A DNA stretch of 64,000 nucleotides from Rheinheimera pacifica. Lineage in GTDB: Bacteria; Pseudomonadota; Gammaproteobacteria; Enterobacterales; Alteromonadaceae. The notes beneath the pieces were generated by a model. The model did no database searches and was not told where the DNA came from. It saw only the letters and a list, made by a program, of their open reading frames with translations. A program made the position numbers and the translations under genes. Below, in pieces: positions 9,866 through 17,527 of this stretch (position 1 is the stretch's first letter; the number at the start of each line of letters is the position of its first letter). The stretch covers positions 186,001 through 250,000 of the forward strand of contig NZ_FNXF01000001.1 in NCBI RefSeq assembly GCF_900108485.1, written 5' to 3'.

Positions 9866-10498
9866 CTAATTTGCTGTTTTCGCCAACAGTTGCTTAAGCA
9901 ACAGGTTGTGCTTGCTGGCCTGGCTGCCATAGCCGTTGCGCTGTGCCAGTACAATGCGCTCAAACTCGGCTAAAGCGGTGTCAAAGTTATCGTTAATAAT
10001 CAGGTACTCGTATTCGTCAGCATGGCTCATTTCGTTGTGCGCCTGCGCCATACGTTTAGCAATAACCTCGCTTGAGTCCTGGCCGCGCTGGTTTAACCGT
10101 TGTTCCAGCTCAGCAAGGCTGGGCGGCAGAATAAAAATGCCTTTAGCCGACGGTGCCTGTTGGCGAATTTGCCGGGCGCCCTGCCAGTCGATATCGAGAA
10201 AAACGTCTATACCCTGGCTTAAGCTGGCGCGAATAGTGCTTTTTGACGTGCCATAGTAGTTGCCGAACACTTCAGCCCACTCTAAAAACTCATCCCTGGC
10301 AATCAGCGCTTTAAACTGCTCTACGCTGATAAAATGGTAGTGCACGCCATCTTGCTCACCCGGTCTGGGCGCGCGGGTGGTGTGCGATACGCTAACCTGC
10401 ATATCGCTGTGATTTTTTAACAGTGCCTGGATCAGGCTGGATTTGCCGGCGCCGCTTGGCGCCGAAATAATAAACAGATTACCGGCAAGTTCCTGCAT
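9866..10498 (-). CDS. gmk: Guanylate kinase
   Basis: The enzyme phosphorylates GMP to GDP with ATP, feeding GTP, dGTP and (p)ppGpp synthesis. The P-loop [10 protein letters not shown] lies at residues 10-20, followed by the GMP-binding part [19 protein letters not shown] and the lid region YYGTSK. The ATG at 10498 gives a normal 210-residue enzyme starting [12 protein letters not shown]. The open frame extends 20 codons further with a sequence unlike the family. The ribosome site before the chosen ATG is weak (AGGCG about ten bases away), so the start is likely but not certain. It is first in the cluster with rpoZ and spoT; a hairpin-rich repeat element lies upstream. Confidence 0.95.
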   Translation of the reverse strand: MQELAGNLFIISAPSGAGKSSLIQALLKNHSDMQVSVSHTTRAPRPGEQDGVHYHFISVEQFKALIARDEFLEWAEVFGNYYGTSKSTIRASLSQGIDVFLDIDWQGARQIRQQAPSAKGIFILPPSLAELEQRLNQRGQDSSEVIAKRMAQAHNEMSHADEYEYLIINDNFDTALAEFERIVLAQRNGYGSQASKHNLLLKQLLAKTAN

Positions 10499-10580
10499 GG
10501 GGTTGACGCCTGAAAATGAAAGAATGCGGATTTTAGACGCTGTTGGCTGTTGCTGCAAATAAGATGAGATTGTTTAGCAA

Positions 10581-10679
10581 GGAGTCGGTGTACCCTAAAT
10601 CAACCGTTGCAGGCCAGGATGGCCGAATCGAGCCCCCAGGGATGGGTTTACGGCGTGTTGATGTGGGTATACCGGCTCC
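10581..10679. repeat. 99-base intergenic stem-loop element between gmk and the DUF4442 gene
   Basis: The ends pair in an interrupted outer stem: GGAG, CGGT, TACCC and ATCAAC on the left meet GTTGAT, GGGTA, ACCG and CTCC on the right, in that order. Inside are two hairpins: GGCCA/TGGCC around 10612-10624, and AGCCC/GGGTT around 10631-10648. On the minus strand each inner hairpin has an ATCC(C)TGG loop, like the two copies near dgkA (58257 and 58843). No coding potential was seen. It lies upstream of the gmk start, between two genes transcribed leftward, and could be a mobile repeat or an RNA-level signal. Confidence 0.7.
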
Positions 10680-10701
10680 GGGTGCCCCAGAGCTGGATGG
10701 G

Positions 10702-11187
10702 TTAATTCTTCTGCTTTTTAGCTTTAACCGATAACGTCAGCGTAAAGGTTGCCATCGGCTCGTCGCCATGTAAGGTTGGGCAGGTTATTACTACCGACAC
10801 CGGTTTGTTAATGCGCTCGCCTGTGGCTAACGATTCGTCAATCATGGCGTCAATAATATCGCCGTCGTGGCTGGTAAAATGTACTGTTGCTTCCGGCCGC
10901 TTTAAAAACTGGCCCTGCACATCTTTAAAGGCAAAATTGGCATTTACGCCACGCGCTTTGGCTTTGCTGAACACTAAGAAGGCGCCGGCTAAGTCAGCAC
11001 CTATAGCAAGGGCGCCAAAGTAGATACTGCCTAAATGGTTTTTGGTACGCCAGCTGTGTGGCATGGTGACTTCCAGCGTTTTGCTGTTCATTCGCACAAT
11101 TTTTGGTGAACAAAAGCCAATCAGCGGAATATAGCGCCAGGCGAATAATTTTAAGCCCCAGTTGGCTTTGCGCAGGGAAATAGCCAT
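10702..11187 (-). CDS. DUF4442 hotdog-fold protein, thioesterase-like
   Basis: The 161-residue protein fits the DUF4442 family, which has the hotdog fold of acyl-CoA thioesterases. Family segments include VRMNSKTLEVTMPHSWRTKNHLGSIYFGALAIGADLAGAF, of which NHLGSIYFGAL is the hotdog central helix, and VVITCPTLHGDEPMATFTLTLSVK at the C-terminus. It has no signal peptide. No ligand or acyl substrate can be inferred. It is transcribed leftward and is separated from gmk by the repeat element, so it is probably its own unit. Divergent from it lies the diguanylate cyclase gene. Confidence 0.8.
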   Translation of the reverse strand: MAISLRKANWGLKLFAWRYIPLIGFCSPKIVRMNSKTLEVTMPHSWRTKNHLGSIYFGALAIGADLAGAFLVFSKAKARGVNANFAFKDVQGQFLKRPEATVHFTSHDGDIIDAMIDESLATGERINKPVSVVITCPTLHGDEPMATFTLTLSVKAKKQKN

Positions 11188-11363
11188 CGCATGGCTCCTG
11201 TATCGAAATTTGGCTTGAGCTTACACTGGTATGACCATTGCTGCAACCTGACCGTTGATGCTGCAAAAAATACCACTCGTCAGGTTTATACTGCCCCGGG
11301 TAAAGCAAGCTATAGTAAAGTCGAATTAAAATTAACTTTTTGCAGGTAGCGGATATTAATAAC

Positions 11364-14327
11364 GTGCGTTGGTATCATCTGGTGTTACTTTTTTCCCTCT
11401 TACTAAGCTGTCTGAGTGTGCCAAAGGCAACTGCTTTGGTGCTGACACAGGATGATTACTTATACCGTATCTGGTCGGTAGAGGCCGGGCTGCCACAAAT
11501 TTCAGTTACGGCAATAGCACAGGATGCCGAGGGCTTTATCTGGTTGGGTACGCAAAATGGCCTGGCCCGCTTTGATGGCCTGAACTTTAAGGTATACAAC
11601 ACCGCCAATACTCCGGCGTTACCCTCTAACCTGATCTCAGCACTACACATAGATGCGCAGCAACGGCTATGGGTTGGCACTGTTAATGGCCTGGTACGGT
11701 TGCAGCAACATGAATTCAGCCGTTTGGATCAACAGCAAGATACTCTGGGGGCAGTAAGCAGTTTTGCTGAGCTGGCAGACGGCACTATGCTGATTGGTGC
11801 CACCGGGTTATTCCGTTGGCATGAGCAATTAAAACAATTACAGCCGGTAGCGGAACACGATGGCCAGGTATTTCAGCTGTATCAGCAGCATGACACGGTA
11901 TGGATTGGCGCACTAAACGGCTTTGCCACACTTAATGCCGATGGTTATCAGTGGTATCCGGCACCCGAGCAGGTGTCGGCCCTGCAAATTTCTGAGATAG
12001 CCGTACAGGGTACTGATGTATATCTGGGATCAAACCTGGGGTTGTTTAGCTGGCAAAACAAACAGTGGCAAAAGTTAGCTTTACCGGGGCAGCCAACGGA
12101 TACCCGCATAGAGTTACTCTACCGGGACCCACAGCAACAACTGTGGGTAACCACCTATGACAAGCTTTACAACATACACAAAGGTGTCTTAGTTGAAACT
12201 GATTTTGTCAGCGACAAGCAGGGCAATTTTGTCTGGGTTGAAAGTATGTTGCAGGACAAGCACGGCAATTTGTGGCTGGGCAGCCATTCTCATGGCCTCA
12301 AGCGGTTACGCCGCGCATCCACGCAGCGGTTTAGCCGGGCGCAGGGTATACCCGACCCTTATGTCTGGGCTCTGATGCCCTGGCAGCAACATGTGCTGGT
12401 TGGCACCAGTAATGGTTTAGCTTTGCTGCAATACGGGCAGTTTCAGCCATTAACCGCCAATCAGTACCTGCCAAATAACTTTGTGTATAGCCTGTTGCTG
12501 GACACGCAGCAGCGGCTGTGGGTAGGCACCCGCGCCGGTTTAAGCCAGCTTGATGGCACAACACTGGCCTGGCAGCGTAACTATGCGGCTATAGCCCATT
12601 TGCTGGTAACCACGCTGGCGCAGGAAGATGAGCGCATTTGGGTTGGTACCAACGGTGGTTTGTTTTATTTGCAGCAGGATGAACTGCAGCAGCAAGAAGT
12701 GCCAGAAGCACTGCGTCAGGCCAAAGTGCGGATAGTGTTTCCAGACAGCCGGCAACGGCTATGGGTAGGCACCGAAAATGGCTTGTACTTACGTGATGCC
12801 AACGGCTTTAACCGGGTTGACGATATGCCGTTGTCGGGCAGTTTTGTTAGTACCATTAAAGAATTTGCTGATGGCACTATATTAGTTGGCGGCCTTGATC
12901 AGGGTTTTGTACTGGGGCAGCCGGGGCAGTGGCAATGGTTTAACCAGCAAAATGGCTTACCCGGCAGCGGAGCCCTGCATGCTGAACTGGTCGACAATCA
13001 GTTGTTAATCAGCAATTTTCAGGGATTTTACCGCGTAAATTACCGTAGTTTGCTGGAAGGCCGCGTAGAGCAGTTATATATGTTGGTGGATGACCGCAGG
13101 CCGGAAGCTGCCACCGATTCACATCGTTGCTGCAATGGCGCAGGCAGCAGCAAAGGCGCTGTGCATCAGGGGAGGGTGTGGTATCCGACACTGGACGGCG
13201 TGGTATCTCTGCCGCTGCAGCAGTTAATCCAGCATGGCCCTTTGCCTCTGCCCGTACTGGAAAGTTTATCTGCTGACGATCAACACTACCGCAACAGCGA
13301 AGCCAGATTACCGCCAGAGCAGCGCGACTGGCATTTTCGTTTTACCGCACCTTACTATGTGCAGGCGTCATCAGTGCAGTTTCGTTACCAGTTGCAAGGT
13401 TACGACGCCCAGTGGATTGATGCAGGCAACCGGCGCGAGGCCTTTTATACCAACCTGCCGCCCGGCCATTACAGCTTTAACGTACAGGTACGGGTGGCGG
13501 CCGATTACCGTTGGAGTGACACAGTAACCATGGACATACGCTTAACGCCCTACTGGCATGAAACCACCTGGGCACGCGGTGTATTAACCGTATTGTTTAT
13601 ATTGCTATTGTGGGGCCTATACCGCTGGCGCCTGCTGGCGTTGGCCCGTTCGCAGCGCCAGCTAGCCAAATTGGTGGCCGCTCGTACCCAGGAATTACAC
13701 CAGGCTAATGAAAAACTAAAACTCATGAGTATGCAGGATGCCCTGACAGGCTTGCACAACAGGCATTATCTGGATAGTAATATCCAGCAGATATTAGCGC
13801 GTGCCAACCGCCACGCCGAACCGCTGATCTGGGTTTTGCTCGATCTGGATTACTTTAAACGCATCAATGACAGCCTTGGCCATCAAACCGGCGACAATAT
13901 TTTAATGGTAGTTGCCGATATTCTGCGCCAGAACAGCCGGGGTTCTGATCACGCAATTCGCTGGGGTGGGGAAGAGTTCTTATTGATCCTCGAACACAGT
14001 GAAGATGCCGAGTTAGTGTTACAGCGTATTCAGGATGCTATACGCCAATACCCCTGGCAAAAAAATATGGCCCTGCAACAACCGTTAACCTGCTCAATTG
14101 GTGCGGTGGCGCAGCTAACAGACTGGAACTGGCAGCATAGCCTGCGCCTGGCTGATCAGGCGCTGTACTGGGTAAAAGAGCATGGCCGTGATGGTTATAT
14201 GTTGCTGCAGGCTGTTGCTCCGCTGCCAGCCGACACGCTGGCGGATACCACCTCAATAACCAGTTTACTGGCAGAAGGTAAACTGCACGCCATCAGTAAC
14301 AAAGACTTTACTACACAGCCAGGCTGA
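11364..14327 (+). CDS. Beta-propeller (Reg_prop/Y_Y_Y) sensor diguanylate cyclase
   Basis: This large protein (987 residues from the GTG chosen here, 995 from an earlier TTG at 11340) is predicted to sense a periplasmic ligand and make cyclic di-GMP. After a signal or anchor segment (WYHLVLLFSLLLSCLSV) come about ten visible propeller motifs of the type IWLGTQNGL, LWVGTVNGL and LWVGTENGL, then a Y_Y_Y domain (FRYQLQGYDAQWIDAG; YTNLPPGHYSF). A transmembrane helix (VLTVLFILLLWGLY) and a coiled linker follow, then a GGDEF domain with DALTGLHNR and the active-site motif GGEEF near residue 870. RGSD five residues before it is a product-inhibition I-site. Neither start has a good ribosome site. No EAL domain is present. 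Confidence 0.92.
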   Translation: MRWYHLVLLFSLLLSCLSVPKATALVLTQDDYLYRIWSVEAGLPQISVTAIAQDAEGFIWLGTQNGLARFDGLNFKVYNTANTPALPSNLISALHIDAQQRLWVGTVNGLVRLQQHEFSRLDQQQDTLGAVSSFAELADGTMLIGATGLFRWHEQLKQLQPVAEHDGQVFQLYQQHDTVWIGALNGFATLNADGYQWYPAPEQVSALQISEIAVQGTDVYLGSNLGLFSWQNKQWQKLALPGQPTDTRIELLYRDPQQQLWVTTYDKLYNIHKGVLVETDFVSDKQGNFVWVESMLQDKHGNLWLGSHSHGLKRLRRASTQRFSRAQGIPDPYVWALMPWQQHVLVGTSNGLALLQYGQFQPLTANQYLPNNFVYSLLLDTQQRLWVGTRAGLSQLDGTTLAWQRNYAAIAHLLVTTLAQEDERIWVGTNGGLFYLQQDELQQQEVPEALRQAKVRIVFPDSRQRLWVGTENGLYLRDANGFNRVDDMPLSGSFVSTIKEFADGTILVGGLDQGFVLGQPGQWQWFNQQNGLPGSGALHAELVDNQLLISNFQGFYRVNYRSLLEGRVEQLYMLVDDRRPEAATDSHRCCNGAGSSKGAVHQGRVWYPTLDGVVSLPLQQLIQHGPLPLPVLESLSADDQHYRNSEARLPPEQRDWHFRFTAPYYVQASSVQFRYQLQGYDAQWIDAGNRREAFYTNLPPGHYSFNVQVRVAADYRWSDTVTMDIRLTPYWHETTWARGVLTVLFILLLWGLYRWRLLALARSQRQLAKLVAARTQELHQANEKLKLMSMQDALTGLHNRHYLDSNIQQILARANRHAEPLIWVLLDLDYFKRINDSLGHQTGDNILMVVADILRQNSRGSDHAIRWGGEEFLLILEHSEDAELVLQRIQDAIRQYPWQKNMALQQPLTCSIGAVAQLTDWNWQHSLRLADQALYWVKEHGRDGYMLLQAVAPLPADTLADTTSITSLLAEGKLHAISNKDFTTQPG

Positions 14328-14434
14328 TATTTTCGCGTTAGCGCCGACACTGTGAAGCTAACAGCCCGCTGTGCTAAAATAGCCGCCTTTTCGCCGGTAA
14401 GCTTTTTGCCGCGCCAGTAATACAGGAGCCTGCA

Positions 14435-15895
14435 GTGTCAGCATTATCAAGTTTATATCCGCAGCCATTATGGCAATGGTTCGCGCAAATATGCGCCATC
14501 CCACACCCGTCCAAGCACGAGCACGCGTTAAGCCAGCATATCCAGGCCTGGGCACGCGACAAAGGCTTAAGTGTGCTGGAAGACAAAGTCGGTAACCTGA
14601 TTATTAAAAAGCCAGCAACAACCGGCTTTGAAAACCGCAAAACTGTGGTGATTCAGGCGCACCTGGATATGGTGCCGCAGAAAAACGCTGATAAAGTGCA
14701 TGATTTTACCAAAGACCCGATTGAAGCTTATGTTGACGGCGATTGGGTAAAAGCCAACGGCACTACCTTAGGCGCCGACAATGGTATTGGCATGGCATCA
14801 GCGCTGGCTATTTTAGGCAGTAGCGAAATTAAACACGGCCCGCTGGAAGTGCTGCTGACAATAGATGAAGAAGCCGGTATGACCGGTGCCTTTGGTGTAG
14901 AACCAGGCATGCTGCAAGCCGAAATTCTGATCAATACCGACTCCGAGCAGGAAGGTGAAATTTACATGGGCTGCGCCGGTGGCGTAGACGCTGAATTTAC
15001 CGTACCAGCGCAGTGGCAGGCACCGGCGGGTGGCGTAACGGCGTTTACCTTGAGCCTGACCGGCTTAAAAGGCGGCCATTCCGGCGTGAATATTCACCTG
15101 GGCCGTGGTAATGCCAATAAGCTGTTGGCGCGCTTTTTGGCCGATAAAGCCGCTGTGCTGCAATTAGCCGTAGTGGCGTTTAACGGCGGTTCATTGCGTA
15201 ATGCCATCCCGCGCGAAGCCAGTGTTACCTTAACGGTACCAGCGGCAAAGCTGGCGCTGTTACAACAGGCCGTAGCAGAGTTTGAAGCGCTGTTGCAGTT
15301 TGAACTGGCCGCCGTAGAGCCGGCGTTAAAGCTAAGTCTGGCTGAAGTGGCTACACCGACGCAGGTATTAACGCCAGCAGCACAAAGCACGCTTATCAAC
15401 CTGTTAAATGTGTGCCCTAACGGCGTAATGCGCATGAGCGATGAGGTGGCGGGCGTTACCGAAACCTCGCTGAATATGGGCGTGATCACCACCAAAGACA
15501 ACAGCGTGCAGGTACTGTGTTTAATCCGCTCGTTAATCGATTCCGGCCGTGAACAGGTGCAAAGCATGCTTGGCTCACTGGCACAATTAGCTGGCGCAGA
15601 AGTGAAATTCAGCGGTGCCTACCCTGGCTGGAAACCCAACCCGGATTCACCGGTAATGGCGATAGTAAACCAAACCTACAAAGACATTTACCACAAAGAT
15701 CCGGTCATTATGGTGATTCACGCCGGTTTAGAATGCGGCCTGTTTAAAAAGCCGTATCCGGATATGGATATGGTATCTATCGGCCCCACTATCCGCTTCC
15801 CGCACGGCCCGGATGAAATGGTTAATATCACCACTGTAGGCCAATACTGGGAGTTGTTGTTAGCAGTGCTGGAGCGTATTCCAGCACGGAGTTAA
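14435..15895 (+). CDS. pepD: Cytosolic aminoacyl-histidine dipeptidase (peptidase D)
   Basis: The 486-residue M20C-family zinc peptidase cleaves Xaa-His dipeptides such as carnosine. Metal-site motifs are visible: VIQAHLDMVPQ near residue 80 (His, with DMVPQKN), GADNGIGMA near 120, DEEAGMTGA near 150 with the catalytic glutamates, and NTDSEQEGE near 175. GGHSGVNIHLGRGNANKLLAR lies in the lid domain, and the late histidine segment VIHAGLECG closes the site. Translation starts at GTG 14435, with AGGAG six bases upstream. A strong hairpin follows the stop codon. The gene appears monocistronic, downstream of but separate from the diguanylate cyclase. Confidence 0.95.
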   Translation: MSALSSLYPQPLWQWFAQICAIPHPSKHEHALSQHIQAWARDKGLSVLEDKVGNLIIKKPATTGFENRKTVVIQAHLDMVPQKNADKVHDFTKDPIEAYVDGDWVKANGTTLGADNGIGMASALAILGSSEIKHGPLEVLLTIDEEAGMTGAFGVEPGMLQAEILINTDSEQEGEIYMGCAGGVDAEFTVPAQWQAPAGGVTAFTLSLTGLKGGHSGVNIHLGRGNANKLLARFLADKAAVLQLAVVAFNGGSLRNAIPREASVTLTVPAAKLALLQQAVAEFEALLQFELAAVEPALKLSLAEVATPTQVLTPAAQSTLINLLNVCPNGVMRMSDEVAGVTETSLNMGVITTKDNSVQVLCLIRSLIDSGREQVQSMLGSLAQLAGAEVKFSGAYPGWKPNPDSPVMAIVNQTYKDIYHKDPVIMVIHAGLECGLFKKPYPDMDMVSIGPTIRFPHGPDEMVNITTVGQYWELLLAVLERIPARS

Positions 15896-15923
15896 GTAAG
15901 CTTATTCTCGAAACTAAGTAAAA

Positions 15924-15939
15924 GGGGGCCTAAGCCCCC
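15924..15939 (+). terminator. Terminator hairpin after pepD
   Basis: GGGGGC and GCCCCC form a six-pair stem with the loop CTAA, 28 bases past the pepD stop. The plus-strand tail is AAGTTT and only later a T run. On the minus strand the stem is followed by TTTT, so it may also stop leftward transcription. Confidence 0.6.
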
Positions 15940-16065
15940 AAGTTTACTGCTTTTTATTAAGCAACGATGACAGCCACTGGACAAATAATGTCGCTATAAC
16001 TGTTTCTGCGATGGATTGGAAAAATGACATTGCATTCTACTCCAGATCTGAGGTTAGAAGACACC

Positions 16066-16142
16066 GTGAGATCCGCTCTGTGTTGACAATGTAAGGATCT
16101 TATCCGAAACTGTCAGGGCAAAATTAGTGAGAGCGATCTCAC
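16066..16142 (+). other. Folded intergenic element, possible small RNA
   Basis: GTGAGAT and CGCTCT on the left pair with AGAGCG and ATCTCAC on the right, 13 pairs with one bulged C. Inside, GACA pairs with TGTC around a small hairpin GGAT-CTT-ATCC. A strong terminator starts ten bases downstream, which would suit a short transcript. No convincing promoter was found upstream, so it may instead be an inert repeat like the others in this window. Confidence 0.45.
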
Positions 16143-16151
16143 GAACCATAT

Positions 16152-16182
16152 AAAGGGGCGGCTTCCTAGGGCTGCCCCTTTT
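16152..16182 (+). terminator. Strong rho-independent terminator with no assigned gene
   Basis: AAAGGGGCGGC pairs with GCTGCCCCTTT (one G-T wobble) around an eight-base loop and is followed by TTTTG. The preceding plus-strand gene, pepD, already has its own hairpin 230 bases earlier, so this one implies another short transcript or serves as backup. Confidence 0.75.
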
Positions 16183-16655
16183 GTTTTAGGTACTACCTAA
16201 AAACTGCTCACAAGATAGTGCGAAGCTAAACAACTTGCAAGGCTCGATAACCGTAAAAAAAAGACTTCATTTCTTGATGTTGGCAATCACTAACCACGGT
16301 GACAGCGTTAGAAGAACTGCTCGTGTTATGCAAACTTTTACGGTAAAATTTATTTTTCTATCAATACTTTATTACTACAGAAAAGAGCTCTTTACCTTCA
16401 CTATTCCCAAGTATTAGCCAACTTTACAGTCACATGTTTCTTCCCGTTGTGTTGACAGAGGCAATCTTAGATCAGCTAGTGAGGATTTTGCAAAATTCTG
16501 GAGATGATATATTAAAAGTATGAATAACAATTTTTATAAATCAAATAGATAAGTTATTTTCTAGCAGGGTTTTAGGTACAGTAAAACTTGGTTGAGCTAA
16601 TTGTATTTTATTATTTTTTGGGCACGACATATTAAATACCCGCTATGAGAGGTGC

Positions 16656-16904
16656 TTAAACAGGCGATTGTGGTATAAGGTCTTCTACCGGAAAAATCAT
16701 CGTGTAGTCATCCCAATTCAGGTTGCCGTCTTCCAGCTTATACGCCAGAAAATTATCCTGCTTTTTATACGGCTCATAATCCGGGTGCCCGACAGAGAAT
16801 ATAAAGGGCGCAAAGTCGACAACAGTGTTGTGACCGTCACTAAACGTGATGTCCAGAATATGCCCTGTTATATGCTGAGCATTAACTACCGATAGTGCGG
16901 ACAT
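16656..16904 (-). CDS. DUF2442 domain protein
   Basis: The 82-residue protein matches DUF2442: an N-terminal strand pair ITGHILDITFSDGHNTVVDFAPF and the family ending YKLEDGNLNWDDYTMIFPVEDL. Members are small cytosolic proteins, often encoded near DUF4160 partners or toxin-antitoxin genes, and their function is unresolved. AGAAGGTG precedes the ATG at 16904. It is divergent from yefM-yoeB and shares a 112-base intergenic region with it, so both could respond to the same regulator. No DUF4160 gene is present next to it. Confidence 0.8.
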   Translation of the reverse strand: MSALSVVNAQHITGHILDITFSDGHNTVVDFAPFIFSVGHPDYEPYKKQDNFLAYKLEDGNLNWDDYTMIFPVEDLIPQSPV

Positions 16905-16939
16905 TTTTCACCTTCTGCGTAATACGTTGCCTGCTATTT

Positions 16940-17004
16940 TGTACATGTTCTGTCTTCTGTACAAGTCTTGATGTTAAGCCTATACTTGTGCGGTTAAATG
17001 TACA
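16940..17004 (+). promoter_or_regulatory. YefM-type operator: three TGTACA boxes
   Basis: The hexamer TGTACA occurs at 16940-16945, 16958-16963 and 16999-17004, all within 80 bases of the yefM start. In E. coli the YefM-YoeB complex binds palindromes with exactly this core and represses its own operon. The second box overlaps the predicted -35 region and the third lies between the -10 and the start codon. Confidence 0.75.
16958..16986 (+). promoter_or_regulatory. Predicted sigma-70 promoter of yefM-yoeB
   Basis: The -35 element TGTACA (16958-16963, 4 of 6 to consensus) and -10 element TATACT (16981-16986, 5 of 6) are 17 bases apart. The yefM ATG lies 30 bases after the -10. The -35 coincides with an operator box, which fits autorepression. 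Confidence 0.6.
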
Positions 17005-17016
17005 TGTTGAGGCCCT

Positions 17017-17271
17017 ATGAAAGTTGTATCTTTTACCGAAGCCAGAAATAGCTTAAAAGCCGTGCTGGATGCAGTGGTTAATGACGCTGATGCCACCGTG
17101 ATTACGCGGCGTGACTCTGACGATGCTGTGGTTATGTCTTTAGATTACTACAACAGTCTGATGGAAACGGTGCATTTGCTGCGCTCACCAGCTAACGCTG
17201 CGCACTTGCAACGCTCTATTGCGCAGTTCAAAGCGGGCAAGGTGACAAACAAAGAGTTAGTGGATGAGTAG
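17017..17271 (+). CDS. yefM: YefM/Phd family antitoxin
   Basis: The 84-residue protein is the antitoxin of a type II toxin-antitoxin pair. The N-terminal Phd/YefM fold is recognisable in VVSFTEARNSLKAVLDAV, then DADATVITRRDSDDAVVMSLDYYNSLMET, where the strand-turn-strand DNA-binding and dimer region lies. The charged C-terminal tail wraps and blocks the toxin. It binds its operator better in complex with YoeB, and the TGTACA boxes upstream match that scheme. The coding region overlaps the start of yoeB by eight bases, coupling the two translations, as expected for antitoxin-first operons. Confidence 0.92.
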   Translation: MKVVSFTEARNSLKAVLDAVVNDADATVITRRDSDDAVVMSLDYYNSLMETVHLLRSPANAAHLQRSIAQFKAGKVTNKELVDE

Positions 17272-17527
17272 TAGGCTATTGTCATGGACAGATGAAGCCT
17301 GGCACGATTATCTGTACTGGCAAAGCCAGGATAAAAAGACGCTGAAACGCATTAATAAACTGATTACTGAAACTAAGCGCAGCCCCTTTGACGGCATCGG
17401 TAAACCCGAGCCGTTAAAGGAGAATTTATCCGGTTTCTGGTCGCGGCGCATTGATGACACCAACCGGCTGGTGTATGCGGTGGATGATAGTGAGCTAACC
17501 ATTATTTCCTGCCGTTATCATTACTGA
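17264..17527 (+). CDS. yoeB: YoeB family ribosome-dependent mRNA interferase toxin
   Basis: The 87-residue toxin cuts mRNA in the ribosomal A site when freed from YefM. It keeps the whole family frame: LLSWTDEAWHDYLYWQ at the start, KRINKLI, then PFDGIGKPEPLK, GFWSRRIDDTNRLVY and the end ISCRYHY. The catalytic set of E. coli YoeB (Glu46, Arg65, His83) corresponds to Glu49, Arg68 and His86 here, so the toxin looks active. It overlaps yefM and ends facing the DMT transporter gene, whose stop overlaps it by a few bases. Confidence 0.95.
   Translation: MSSRLLSWTDEAWHDYLYWQSQDKKTLKRINKLITETKRSPFDGIGKPEPLKENLSGFWSRRIDDTNRLVYAVDDSELTIISCRYHY

Larger units (their letters stand above)
15896..16655. 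other. 760-base AT-rich gene-free stretch with hairpins and short repeats
   Basis: No credible protein gene was found here; the only open frame over 50 codons (16235-16417) lacks a ribosome site and family resemblance. The stretch holds the pepD terminator (15924-15939), a folded element (16066-16142), a strong terminator (16152-16182), and a perfect 8-base inverted repeat TTTTAGGT/ACCTAAAA (16184-16202). The 11-mer GTTTTAGGTAC occurs twice, at 16183-16193 and 16569-16579. Bases 16200-16650 are visibly richer in A and T than the flanks. Confidence 0.7.

Noticed and set aside
10559-10734. 63-codon plus-strand frame over the gmk-DUF4442 gap (10543-10734)
   Set aside because: It is produced by the folded repeat element and parts of two antisense genes; no ribosome site or family match.
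16235-16417. 60-codon open frame in the AT-rich gap
   Set aside because: It has no ribosome binding site, a composition of AT-rich noncoding DNA and no family resemblance.
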